Source of the DNA: Xestospongia bergquistia
Lineage: Eukaryota > Porifera > Demospongiae > Haplosclerida > Petrosiidae
NCBI GenBank assembly: GCA_963965975.1
Contig: OZ014412.1
Span: 10,831,849-10,895,848, forward strand
DNA length: 64,000 bases
Direction: 5' to 3'
Part shown: piece after piece, positions 11,641-24,002 of the stretch
Numbering within the stretch: the stretch's first letter is position 1
How the letters are laid out: each line of letters opens with the position of its first letter
Notes under the pieces: generated by a model
Told to the model about the DNA's origin: nothing
The model's database searches: none
The model's input: only the letters and a program-made list of their open reading frames with translations
Translations under genes and position numbers: made by a program

Positions 11641-11865
11641 AAAGTTTCTGATTACATTACTTCAATAGCTTATTATAACCTAATTTGAACCATTTATTTT
11701 TTCAAAGTAAATATTATTATATTTTTGAAAATCCTAAAATTGTACTAGGTAATAGATCATACAAACTGTCTGACACTACAATGTAATACTTTTGAAATTA
11801 CTATGGCTTCAATCTCTATCAATAATATATACCACTTACTATGAAGTGTGCAGTCTATGTTCACA

Positions 11866-12012
11866 AAAATTGTCAAAACTTTTAGTTATAGTTATAGTAT
11901 GCTTACCTGAAATAATTTTAGTTAGAGTTATAGTTAGTTAACTAAATTACAAAAGTGCTTACTAAAATATTTTTAGTTATAGTTAATTATAGATAATTAA
12001 AACAACACTACA
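11866..12012 (-). mobile_element. Right-end scrap of the same hAT family
   Basis: Matches the right ends of the hAT copies at 10080-10223 and 23690-23834, with repeated TTAGTTATAGTTA words, and ends TTAAAACAACACTA. The left end and transposase part are absent. Confidence 0.55.
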
Positions 12013-13230
12013 GGACAATCTCAATATAAACTAAAACATGACTTAGGTCACTTCAGGTAGATCTGAAGACTATTTAGATATTGGAATTAGAGTATAAATA
12101 AGTGAAAGATGTCAAATGAAATGTAAATGAACAGGGAAAACTCGGCTTGAGGTAATATTTATAAAAGCATTTTGTTATTTCAACCTATGTGTTAATAATT
12201 ACTATAGTTTCAATTATACAATGAAATCCCATGCAATACTGTGTTACCACAAGTCTAACTTAATATGTATAAATCCAACAAAAGGCAAAAGTTTTCTCTT
12301 ACTCATGAGCATGACTTCACATCAAGCCATGAATAGATTTTATTTCATATGAACTAACTTTGTTTGTTCAGTTAGAATATATGCTTATGGTTTCAATTAT
12401 TGGTCAATAAACTACAAATATTGCTTGCATACTTTTGCCACCTTGATATTTGTGATATTTATCATTGTTCTGAAGAACAGCAAAGCAAAAAAAGAGATTT
12501 TAATGATCATGTAGTCTTGGAATAGTCTTTGTCTTAGTTTTGAGCAAATAATATACATTCACACTGTAGAAACTAATAGATTAATTTAACCAATATAATT
12601 ATGGTTTATTTAATTTAACCAATATAATTATGGTTTTATAGATTAGATGATGCAAATTGTTATAAATTTATAGAACTAATATTGTTTTATTAAAAAAACA
12701 TATTATTTTATAAACTGTTAAATCTATAAGACAAGTGTAATCACAACTCTATGAATTTTGCTTTCAGTCTTGTTTGCATCATGGTACTTTTAATTTATTA
12801 ACAATATATATTGGTTAAATCAACCAATCAGTTTTTATAGTGATAGGACCTCAAATGAAAGCAGTTACTTTATTGGTCAGCAGAAATGCCTACTTGGCAG
12901 AAATTTCTGGTGACATAAAGTGTTCAATGTGTGCCATACCTCATTCTCTGCTTTAGCAAGTGACTGTATGGGGAGGAGACTAAGTTAATCGGTGTGCATG
13001 GTAGGGAATTCAATAGAGGTAGCATTTATTACAAGCTACTCCATGGAGTTTACTAGCCTATTCTTGTCACTCAACAGCCCTTATTAATTAAATACATGAC
13101 TTTTCTGTGATGGAAGTATTCCCCAAAAGATTAAGCCTTCACAAGATTTGTACTCATGTGGCAATTGTATCATAAATATTAATGTCAAGACAGATATCTT
13201 TTGGGAATTATTTTAACTTTAATTACTTTC
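12013..13230. other. Spacer without a gene
   Basis: AT-rich DNA. A 24-bp word (ATTTAACCAATATAATTATG) occurs twice in tandem near 12590-12635, and related inverted words lie near 12800-12840, so a small decayed fold-back element is possible. No exon was recognised. Confidence 0.5.
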
Positions 13231-13244
13231 TTTAAAACAGATTT

Positions 13245-13720
13245 ATGATCATCCAAAGGGCTTTTAAAGCTGTTTCTATTATAGAACTAACTGGAACAGT
13301 ACTCCTAATCATTATTTCATACTTATCATGGTCGCATGAGGACATTGTATTATTATTGGCATCATCATTGAATAATGCTAAGACTGTAAATGAAACAAAG
13401 TCAACAGTTGAAAACAAAACTGTTAATGTTATAACATCTAGTCCTTCTCCAAAATTGGCTAAAACAAAACACAAAGATTATTTTTGTTGTGGACCAGAAG
13501 AACTAATTGAAAATAGTAATCTTCCAGTTCGGATATTAAGTAACAATGAGAAAGCATGCAGGTAACAATATTATGATCACTATCAGAACTACTAAGAAAT
13601 TTCATCAAAAGAGATTACCAATCTTATATGATACTTGGTTAACTGTAGTAAATGGTAGTAATGTGTTTTTAGTGACTGACGGAGAAGATGATGAATATCA
13701 GGAAAAAAGTAAAATGTTAG
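13245..13720 (+). pseudogene. Fringe-like glycosyltransferase, 5' exon, frameshifted
   Basis: After an acceptor-like AAAACAG, ATG 13245 opens a type II membrane protein. It has a short cytosolic tail, a signal anchor (IIELTGTVLLIIISYLS) and a polar, N-glycosylation-rich stem (13245 to about 13560). A one-base shift at about 13558 separates this from MITIRTTKKFHQKRL and NVFLVTDGEDDEY, which fit the start of the Fringe domain (Golgi beta-1,3-GlcNAc transferases acting on O-fucose). The segment ends at a clean donor, GTAAGT at 13721. No later exons are visible: a decayed retroelement lies within about 310 bases downstream. A sequencing error at the shift would make this a real first coding exon. 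Confidence 0.65.
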
Positions 13721-14032
13721 GTAAGTACATTATTTTCAATCAAGATTTGTGTCATTATTTTTAAATAATCAAGCAACAATATTAAATGACCTTACTAAGA
13801 TGGAAAATGAAAACTGAGTATGTCATAACAATGACACATTTTTACATTTTGTCAAGTAGTCTACAAATGCTCTATTTAATTGCTTATTTATGAAATTATT
13901 TTTAGTTTCAATTTTTTGAGGTAATCAGTGACGTAATTTAATTATTTAGATTATGTTTATGAGATAAGTTGTAAAATTATTGTTTCCTATTTTAGTGATG
14001 TAACTACCTGTAATAAATCATAGGAACATTGA

Positions 14033-14815
14033 TCATGTCCTCAGTTCAGCTCTGAGGAGTTCCAACTATTCCTTAAATGCAATGGCATAAAACATTGTCG
14101 AACAGCTCCGTATTGTCCAGCAACAAATGGTGCAGCAGAGCGATTTGTACAAGCCTTGAAGAAATCAATTATGGCAGGAAGAAGAGATAAAAGGTCTGAT
14201 CAGCATATTTGTCCAGCTTTCTTCTAAAGTATCGCTCAACACTTCATACTGTTACAGGAGTGCCACCAAGTACCCTATTTCTCAATCGTCACATCAAGAC
14301 TAAACTAGATTTGCTAAAACCAAACTATGGAAGGCAAGTATTGGAGAAACAGAGTCTCCAAGACAGGCTTATGATGGGCACAGTCTCGAGAGAAACTTTA
14401 TGATTGGTGATGATGTTATAGTCAAGATTCATCGTCATAACAGTGTCACTTGGCAGCCTGGTACTATTGTGGAAAAACTCGGCCCCGTGTCATATATTGT
14501 AAATCTCCATAGTGGTCTCGGCGAAGGTGTCATATTGATCAAATTCTTAGACGGGAAGTTCGATAGAGACTAGTACGAATACTCAGCCTAGTGCTGTGGT
14601 TGGTGATACAACCTCTGAGGTGGATAATCATGACACAATTGAAATTTTACCACCTGCTAAACATTGTTACATCAGCCAATACTGGTGTTACTGCTCTAAC
14701 CTCCAATTTGGAAACCAACTCAACTTTTACAGCATCCGATACTCCTCCATCGTTTTCATTTAATTCACCTTATCCTACACGTAATCAAAGACCTCCTGAC
14801 AGGTACTTTTAGACT
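14033..14815 (+). mobile_element. Ty3/gypsy-type integrase/pol remnant
   Basis: Conceptual translation shows the retroviral-type integrase core around its second and third catalytic residues (an Asp with PQFSSEEF, then PYCPATNGAAERF), followed by a C-terminal domain with WQPGTIVEKLGPVSYIV and a pol tail ending TRNQRPPDRYF. At least two frameshifts break it. Gag, protease, RT and RNase H are absent. It is an old truncated metazoan LTR retrotransposon. Confidence 0.8.
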
Positions 14816-14838
14816 CCCTTAATTTAAGTGGGGAGGAA

Positions 14839-15036
14839 TGTAGTGTGTTGAAATATGCATTAATGTATGTTCATTTGTCATTATTGTGTTATTGGATGTA
14901 ATTATATTATGAGCATGCTCAGTTGTTTTTGGTCAGACACACATGTTCACTCTTTGATTGTGATTGTTGTATTCTCTTCTTTGTTATTCTGTTATAATCC
15001 TATTCATTTGTAATTTTTCCTAGTCCAGTTACCACA
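14839..15036 (+). mobile_element. Probable 3' LTR
   Basis: A purine-rich tract (GTGGGGAGGAA, 14829-14838) directly after the pol tail precedes a segment starting TGTAGTGTG and ending TTACCACA. This fits a polypurine tract followed by an LTR with TG...CA ends. The 5' LTR is not in the window, so the right edge is a guess. Confidence 0.5.
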
Positions 15037-16489
15037 TTATGTATCACATGTTAAATTGATTTACAAGACATGTGTACACACTAACAACATATATATCATA
15101 AATGTATATAACATATGATAAACCTGTGATGCATAATGTAAGTTGATCATATGATTGGAGGTATGGCAAATAATATAGTCTTTACCTATGAGATCATATC
15201 GTATAATATCATGCACATCAACAATAGGTATGATAATAAATGTAACTCTATACTAATAACAATGGGATATTCATTTTACCTAAATAATGTGCATAAACTT
15301 TCATCACCATAATAATTTTTTTATTGTAATTTTGTAATATTAGTATAGTTATGTAAAATCCAGCTACATTGTTGTACAACAATACTCTTTAAGAGAATAA
15401 AAAACTTTCCGTAATTATTATTATCTCTTTTGAAGTTGTGAAGTCAACTGAGCCACTACATACATGTTTATTAACCTGGTAATGACACTAAAATTCTTTT
15501 ATATGTACCATTTTAATTTATTGTAACATTTATATATATTTGAACTTTGATATGTTCTTTTCTTCTTACTGTATACATAATTATACCATACTCTAATAAC
15601 TTTTACTTTAGTAAAACTGCTGAAACTAGCTGATAGTATGGATTCTCTTCTTAAACATTTTTATTAACACGAGGAGCAAAAATATTTGAAGTAGAGCCTT
15701 GTTGTGGAATTAATAAGTATCAATAAAACTGAAAGAAAGTAAATGAAAACAATGAAGAAAGTTTTTAGTTGGTCAACCTTTTCCATGAGGATCAAAAAAT
15801 TCACAAGACTATTCATGGCTATAGAAAAAGGGAATGTTCATGAAAATCTACTAAAAGATGTTTAAAAGATGGAGACATTGACTGACAGGTTACTACCTAC
15901 AAGATTCCAAAGTGGTCATTGAAGTAAAGAACTGAACCACATTTGACAATTACGTTGTAAATTGTTATTATTTGAAGAGATTTAACAAATTTATTAAAAA
16001 TTTATATCTTTTTGGAACAAGTGATTTTTAATCAGTATTCCGATATTGGAAATACAATATATCTTAACACAATTCCTCAATTGAAATGATAACTTATCAT
16101 ATATAATAGAAAATTACCAAATGAAATAATGATATATCTAAACACAGTTACTATATTGGAATAGACATATGCAACATAATTAACAAACTGGTATATTCCT
16201 AGTCCTTACGTTTATTTGATGTGAGAAATCTGAAAGTATCATGTGCATAGAATGATATGTGGAACTATGAGATAATAAAACAGGTTCTATAATTAAAATG
16301 TTTCTTTTAGTATTACTATGTCTTTAAGTAATTTTGTTAGTGCTTTCAGTGCTTGGGTCTTGTAAATGTAATGATGAGCATCTCCTTGGCACAATTTATA
16401 TGTTACAGCAGGTGACATGGTGTTTGAGTACATAATGTTGTTATTGTTATTGTCAAATAACTGATCATGTGAGACTATTGTTGTTTCTA
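15037..16489. other. 3' flank of kinase B, no gene
   Basis: From about 15147 it is homologous to the 3' flank of kinase A (2847-4228) with scattered small indels. It contains only AT-rich unique-looking sequence and no open exon. Confidence 0.6.
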
Positions 16490-18957
16490 CTAACTTTTAA
16501 AAAGCAAAATTGCTACTATTATTACAATCACAATTAATAATGAAACTTTGAATGATACTGTCTGAACTTGTTTCAATCTCCTCTCCAAGTCATCAACCTG
16601 TCTCCTTAATGAAATCTTCTCTATTTGCTCTTTATTTAAAAGATCCAGTGCTTTATCTTTCTCTTCATTTAATTTACAAGCTAATTGATGAGCATTGTCT
16701 TGTGTTTTCTTCTTTTCTTGTTCTAAACTGTAGACCTTCTTTTGCATTTCTTTCTTTACTTGTTGCAATTTGTTAGTGTAACTCACGTTCTCTTGTTCCA
16801 ATGTACTAACGTATTGTTGTGTCTTCTTCTTTTCTTGTTCCAACTTTTGAGCATGCTTCTGCGCTTGCTCCATACCATCAATCAAAACACAAGCATCAGT
16901 TTGTGCTTTCTCCATTTCTTGTTCCAATTTACAAGCATACTCTTGTGTTTGTTCTAAAACTCTCTCCAAATGACAACTATTAGCATGTGATTTCTCCTTC
17001 TCTTCTTCTAATCTATGAGCATACTGCTGTACTTCTTCCATTTTTTCTTTTGATACATAAGCATCCTTTTGTGCTTTCTCCTTTTCTTTTTGTAATCGAT
17101 CAACATTGTCTTGTTCCATTTTCTTCTCTTGTTTCAATTTAAAGACAATCTCTTGTGTTTGTTCCTTTTCTAGTTCTAATGCTTTAGCATAATCTTGTAC
17201 TTTGTCCATTTCTTTTTCTAACCTATGACCATACTGCAGTGCTTGTTGCATTTCTTCTTTCAAAATGAAAGCATCAGATACTACTTTTTCATTTTCTTGT
17301 TCTAATTCATTAATAGTGTCTTGAACTTTCATCTTTTCTTGTTTCAATCTATGGATATTCTCTTGCATTTGTTTCTTTTCTACTTCTAATCTGCTAGCAT
17401 ACTTTTGTACTTTCTCTTCTGTCTGTTCCAATTTATGAGCACGAGTTTCTACTTTCTCTTTTTCTCGTTGCAATTGATTAACATTGTCTTGTGCTCTCTT
17501 TCTTTCTTGTTCCAGTTGATCGATTTGATCTTGTAATTTTTCCTTTTCTTGCTGCAATTGATTAACATTGTCTTGTGCTCTCTTTCTTTCTTGTTCCAAT
17601 TGATCGGTTTGATCTTGTAATTTCTCCTTCTCTTCTTGCAATCGATTGACATTGTCTTGTGCTTCATTCTTTTCTTGTTCTAATCTCTGAGTATAACTTT
17701 GTGTTTGTTCCATTACCTCTTCCAACAGACAAGCATTAGTTTGTGCTTCATTCCTTTCTTCCAATACATGAATATCTTGTACTCGTAACTGATCCACTTG
17801 TCTTCTTAGTGCATTGATTTCGTTAATCATCTCTAATTGATTTCTCAATGGACCTAGACTAGAAACAGCACCTTGAGCACATGTAATAGCATTACTCATA
17901 GTAGGTCGCTTCTCAGGATCATTTTCCAGACAAGATTTGGCAAACAAATAGAAAGGGTTATCATTAGATATTGCTGTTGTATATCTGGATCTCCTATCCC
18001 ATTCATTAACAAGAGTATAATTCCCCCTTTGGAAAAAACCAGTTCTACGAATGAATTCATCAGAGGGTTTAGGCCATTCATGTGTGAAGACATGGAGAAT
18101 AAGACAGCCATAAGAAAAGACATCTAGCTTATAGTCATAAACTGGATTGTCCCTGCGAGCTTCAGGAGGCATCATAACAGAATTACCTGGTGCTACAGAC
18201 AGTTGTTGGAATCTAAATGTGTCTGTCATTCTAGACACACCCAGGTCAGATACTTTAGCTACAAAATTAGAGGTCAATAATATGTTATTGGCAGTGAGAT
18301 CACGATGGACAATGGGAGGCCTCTTACAATGAAGATAATTGAGACCCTTTGCAACATCAAGAAGTATAGGGAATTTAATTTGAAGTGGAAGATCACGATG
18401 TGATTCTAAACATTGCGTTAATGATAAAGGAAGATACTCCATTACTAACATAGGTAGTCGATTGTTAGGTCTAGAATGGACACCTATTAACTGGACAATG
18501 TTAGGATGACGCTGTTGACTATGACAAAGACATTCTTCAATAAATTTAGCTAACGTTTCTTCCTAAAATGTGGAAAACAAATGTGCCATTTTATCAACAC
18601 AAACACTTAATTTTTAGGTTCATTTCCCACAGACTATTAGGAAGTAATAACAATACATTTCCTTTAAAAGTAGTTTAGTAAATATTATTTATTATATGAT
18701 ACAACTAGCTTTTCTGTTTATTAAGATTTATTTAAGCCTGAGAAAGAGATGTACGAGAATAGAGGGACTTTTTCTACTCTTAGTTATACCTGTACAATAG
18801 CTTCATGTAGAGTTTTTCCAGCGCAAATCAGACCACTAACTTTAACCTCAGAAACAACACCATAAGCTCCACGACCGATGTGTCTCCCTGTCTCCAATAC
18901 ATCATGCAGCAATAAAGGTCGAAGCTGATCTTGAAGAAGCTGTATAGGACGAGACAT
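16490..18957 (-). CDS. Kinase B: tyrosine-kinase-like, coiled coil, tail anchor
   Basis: Exons 18957-18790 and 18562-16490 (intron 227 nt, phase 0) give 746 residues. The glycine loop is the most canonical of the set (GRGAYGVV). Lysine in CAGKTL, IVHRDLTANNILL and DLG are present. About 26 fourteen-residue coiled-coil units follow, then a hydrophobic tail ending ILLFKS. The methionine conserved in A, C and D after QL is Ile here, so an ORF caller would start too late; splice sites and MSRP conservation set the true start. It differs from A by 186 residues, which is 13 repeat units plus a net 4 residues of small indels. Role inferred: membrane-tethered signalling kinase that oligomerises through its coiled coil. 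Confidence 0.88.
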
Positions 18958-18986
18958 TTTCGCTGCTTGATACTGAATACTTGTCT

Positions 18987-19021
18987 CACGTGAATTTATT
19001 TGCGGCAGTCAATGACATCAT
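18987..19021 (-). promoter_or_regulatory. Kinase B promoter: CACGTG plus TGACATCA
   Basis: CACGTG at 18987-18992 and TGACATCA at about 19013-19020, the same spacing from the start codon as in kinase A. Confidence 0.5.
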
Positions 19022-19255
19022 CTAAAGTTGTGTGGCACAAATCGTTATATACGTACATTGTGATTGATCTATTAACTGAGATGATATTATTGCATCTTCT
19101 ACGAAAGTATTAGAGCTAAGAGTAAGCTGTGTAGCAGTATAAAGGAGATACAACTTCAATCATTGTTGTAGCTGGAAGATGGACCATCATCATTAATTTT
19201 TACAATGTGGCAAATAATACAGACATTTTATATTCAATGATATTGGCACATCGGT

Positions 19256-19389
19256 GGATTATACTATGGAATTTAGAATTCATGTGAATTACTGACTGTA
19301 TAATTTGTTAATTGTATTATATATACTATTACAAACCAACAAATTATATAGTGAGTAATTGACATGAATATTGGATTCCATAGTAATCC
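19256..19389. mobile_element. 134-bp MITE-like element, copy 3 (B flank)
   Basis: Same length and same arms as the copy at 7544-7677, at the orthologous place upstream of kinase B. Confidence 0.7.
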
Positions 19390-20104
19390 ATCCATGTAAG
19401 CTAAAAATTACTTGTAAATGACAAGTTAATTTTAATAGTGTGCATGGCAATTAATGCAGACATGCATGTTACATGTGATAGATTCGGCACAATACATTAA
19501 CACAAGAGATGAAGTGGGCTAAGTGGATACAATATATAGTACACACAACAAAACAATCATGAGTAGCTACTCTTCCACATATGGGAACACATTTGTAATG
19601 GAAAGTATTCGTTTTGTCTAAGATGAATGAATTAGATGAAGACTTTGGAGAATCCCAGATAGAATGAACAGTAAGAGTAGGAGGATTAGAAGTGATTGAT
19701 ATAATTTGAAGAGAGCTTGAGATGATGTGTGTTGGTAGAAATTTTGATAAATGACACCTTTACAAGATTTTCATCATACAGATTAGATGTAAAGAATCCA
19801 GGACAAATTAAAGGAGATCAAAAAACCTAGGCACTGGAAAGATACAACACAGTCAAGTTTTGTATTATTTTGTTTAGGAAAGGAAGTGGAAACGTTTACT
19901 TAATAGAAAAGAAGATTTGTGAGATATAATCACATAAAATATTAGTACATTTATTTCCATTTATCCTCACAGATTGAATAATGATTAATTACCACACTCA
20001 CAACAAATTATTCATCTGTTATTGATTAATAATATTAAATGTTTTGACAAATAAAATACAACATACTTATTATACGATTCCTTGCAAATAGTTAGACTAT
20101 GTTC

Positions 20105-20370
20105 GTATTCAGCCTTGCAAAGCAGGTTTTATGGATAAACATCCTGAGCACACTTTTGCTCATTATCTTTTACAAAACTCCAGACACAGTTTCCACGTTG
20201 GCTTTGACCACTCTCAGTACTCGGATAAATTGAAATTGTTGAGGTATAAGAGCGCCATCATATATAATTAGTCATACAAAAATACCAGTCCAGCCTCCCT
20301 TTTATGGGAGGGGCTGGAGACTAATCGCAGAGTACATAGACAGAAATACCCATACTGGTCACCTCATATC
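20105..20370 (+). mobile_element. Decayed retroelement pol fragment (DIRS-like?), copy B
   Basis: Best preserved of three copies: an uninterrupted reading contains MDKHPEHTFAHYLLQ, FHVGFDHSQY and DKLKLLR, then, after a short hairpin (CCTCCC-TTTTAT-GGGAGG, about 20297-20320), EYIDR. This resembles the linker before the RT of DIRS-type elements. Short and weakly assigned. Confidence 0.35.
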
Positions 20371-20759
20371 AGTCAAAACTAAATAAAAGCTACATCTTAG
20401 TACATTTGGAGACATACTGTGATGCAGCAGCCACATAGAAGCTAATATTTGACATGTAGTGGCTACTGGGCATTCACTTTACAACGGGATCTCAAACTGT
20501 ATGTACTCTGTCCATGATTGGGTCAAGATAGCCTGGTATTTAAGCAGTCATCTAAAACAAGCTGGAACTAAGAGATACTTGTGCCAGTTCACCGAGATGA
20601 TTGTACACTATATGTATATCTCTGTAGGACTGTCAGCCAATAGATGGTTAACATATGCACACTTAATCTAAACACATGGATTAGTTTTGCCATTAGAAAA
20701 GTTGACAGGTAAGACAAGTTATTACAATAAGTACTCTTGACATTGTCTCTTCCTCTTTA

Positions 20760-20978
20760 GGTTGGATTTGCTTATGGCTGTGGTCAGTTATGCTCTAAGA
20801 GTGCCTACAAAAATAATGCAATTAGAGTACCTAATGCCAAATTTCCTTTCAAAGATGACCAGTCAAGGTACCTTTTGTTTAATGTAAAAATAATGTAACT
20901 GAACTTGTCATTTTAGGTTTGAATCATTCACTACTATTTTTACCAATGCTTTAATGTGTAGTAATTAATCAGAAAGTT
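20760..20978 (+). pseudogene. Copied last exons of the unknown gene (B block)
   Basis: Homologous to 2308-2512. The penultimate exon is open (GFAYGCGQLCSKSAYKNNA) between CTTTAG and a TCAAGGT donor, and the last exon is also open to a TAA. The upstream exon at about 20635-20710 has an in-frame stop, so this copy is probably a fragment. Confidence 0.45.
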
Positions 20979-21137
20979 CTTGATTACATTACATCTTACT
21001 TAACTTTATTTCAGACTCTGTTAATCATGACCTTATTTCCAATAAGGGGACTAGTTTTGGCAAAACATTATGACCTGATTCATAAAAATAAACCATTGTT
21101 AAAACTTTCAAAAAACTGTTATGTATACATAATGCTG

Positions 21138-21186
<49 letters not shown>

Positions 21187-23026
21187 CATACAACTATTCA
21201 TGGTTACTGTATGTATACAAAACTGTTTTTGAGTGTTTTAATGATAGCCCCTTTTCACAAATCAGATCACAAACATTTTGCCAGAAGTTTCCCTTATTGG
21301 AAATGTAATCACAATTATGCTGTGTTGATATATTTCTGGAAATCATAATTCATAAAAATAGACTATTTTAACTTATTCGTACCACCATTAGTGGTGTTAC
21401 TATTGTTATATTGATGCAATCATAAAATTGTACTAGATCGATCATAGATTATACAAACTATTTTTGACACTACAATGTAATAGTTTTGAAATTACATTGC
21501 CTTCAATCACTATTAATGATATCACTCACGATATATCATATACGCTAACAGTCAAAACAAATTTATTGGCTATTTCTTAACAGATATTGCATTCCTAGTA
21601 TATCTGGCCACTCAAGGCTATAAAGTATGTTCAGTAACTGAAGTCTACTGATAATTTGTCAAGTCTACATTCCAATTTCTTACTATAGCTTTGGTACTCC
21701 AGATTTTCATATTAAACATATAAGGCCACATATCATAAATTGTAAACACTTCATTCTTGACCTGATATTGTCCATAAAACTGAAGGAAATTGAGCTCTCC
21801 ATTAAAAGAGGTATGTATGAAAGCAGTATTCAAGCAGTAAGTCTTATTCAATACTGCATGGCAGTTATTTCTTGTTTTGCAGATATTTTATGTAATATTA
21901 TATACAAAGGAGAATACTTAATAGTAGACAAGTCAGACTAACTCAAACCTTACAATTAATATGCATGGTTAAGTACTAAAAGCAAAACAAAATTCCAGAA
22001 GGTTTCATGAAGGACACCAAAAGTCTAACATATTTGGCAAGATGCAATAAGTGACACCTTTGGAAATTTGACCAATATTGATGGACTGAGAGGAATGCAG
22101 CTATAAGTGTAGTGACCAAGTAAATTGGAGAAGAATTACAGAACCGGCTATTTATACAACTGACAACCGACCCAATGACAATAGTAATAATATTAACAAT
22201 AATGATAACTATAACAACTGTAGCAAATAAGACAACTATGACAATTGACAAAATACTAAAAGCATGCAGTATTTATATCGATACATGATGTAATAATATA
22301 CAATAATGAATATATTATTATACATGTAGGTTCAAGTAGTTACTAACAATAAATGGAAAAATATAATTAATTTGCCTTTAATCATCAGGTGTATGGATTT
22401 AATTTTAGTGGACAATCTACTAGATTTTTTGATTGCCAGGTTCATTTAATTTGTGATTATAATATGAGCACACAGTTCCTAGCAGTTAAAAGTTTGCACT
22501 ATACTTTCAATAAACTCACTAAAGTGTTGTCTTTCAGAATCTTGTGCTGAGAATGTATCTGCAGTATAGCTGTAGATTTTGATAAAGCTCTCTGAGTACA
22601 TACATTATGGTGGAAAATTAACTGAGACTACTACAACCCACTTGTATATCTTGACTGACAATATGCATCCAGTAACATCATTGTGCATAAAAACATTGAA
22701 AGCCTTAATTCCTTTTTATAATCACTCAGTCATATACTAGGCAAAACACATGTACATCTGCAAATGCTAATTCTGCCTTAAATATCTATTAAGTCACTTG
22801 TTTCATTCATACTTTTTATGTAGGATGATAGTATTTTTATGTAAATCATCATCTATAGGCTTAGGGTGCAAATTCTGAGTTTTGAAACATATCATACCAT
22901 TCATGATGTTATTTATAGTATCAAATGACATATCACAATTGGAACTTCTTATCATTAGCACATGTATTAATTATTGACAAAAAGCTTTATTATGTCTTTT
23001 CAATTCATTATGTCAGTGGTTTCAAG
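20979..23026. other. Spacer between B and C blocks, no gene
   Basis: Holds a TA microsatellite (21140-21181). From 21697 on it is the left part of the large tandem duplication (same as 28720 onward). The piece around 22510-22620 (GAATCTTGT, CTGCAGTATAGCTG) recurs at 8940 and 29570. No exon recognised. Confidence 0.55.
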
Positions 23027-23834
23027 TAGTGTTGTTTTAGTCACATATTTCATAATAGTTATAGTTATAGTAAAGTTAGCCTATTGGTAGTTTTAGTTTT
23101 AGTAAAGTTACTAAAATTAAACAAAAATTAAGTTATAGTTAAAGTTAGGTCTATTTTAGTTTTAGTTAAAGTTTACACAAGTATTGTAAACATCAATATA
23201 TTTCTTGTTTTTGAAAACATAACTTCACTTTCTAAGTTTGCGTCTGTAAGTCTGTTATGCCGTCCATTGCAAGCATAACCTGCTGTTGAGAAAATGCGTT
23301 CTACAGGAGTGTTTGATGTTGGAATCCATAGCAAGTCCATTGCAACTGGAGCTAACTTGGGGTAATGTTTTTCTGACTTAATCCAAAATCGAGTGAGTCA
23401 TCAGGGTCATCTCCTTGAGCCAAATTTTGAAAATAATGCTTCACTTCGTTGATAGCTGGTTGTTGAGCTTGACTTGTACTTGTCCGTTCCTGACGTTTAT
23501 CACTGACTATGTCTGAAAGATAACGGAGTGTTCCACTGTCTCAACTGGCAATGTGCTGAACATCCTTCTATAGTTACTGACTATGATTGTGAACTGATTA
23601 TCACTTAGCACACCCATTATGCATCACTAATCGCTTCCTGTAGCAGTTAGCACACCTATAGGTGTGGTAAGTGACATGGATATACGTATTTATGTTCACT
23701 AAAATTGTCAAAATTTTAGTCATAGTTAGTTATAGTTTGCTTACCTGAAATAATTTAGTTATAGTTGTAGTTAGTTAACTAAATTACAAAAGTGCTTACT
23801 AAAATAGTTTTTAAAAAACTAAAATAAGACTATA
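23027..23834 (-). mobile_element. hAT transposon remnant, copy in C block
   Basis: Same element as 9410-10223 with the same insertion site and the same flanking TTTCAAG words. It encodes the same piece of the hAT dimerisation domain on the minus strand near 23370-23220. The homologous site in the D block (about 30030-30045) lacks the element. Confidence 0.78.
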
Positions 23835-24002
23835 CTTTCAAGCACTTGGCTCATGTACATGTAATGAAGAGCATACCCTTTGGATCATTTATATGTTGCA
23901 GTAGGTGACATAGTGTTTGGGTACATCAATTGTTATTGATATTGTCTGGCCATGTGAGACTTTTGTTGTTGCTACTGTTGTTATTGTGATACAATGAAAT
24001 TG

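Noticed and set aside
18451-18453. ATG 18451 as start of kinase B
   Set aside because: It would remove the glycine loop and helix C. The upstream exon and splice sites match the other paralogues.
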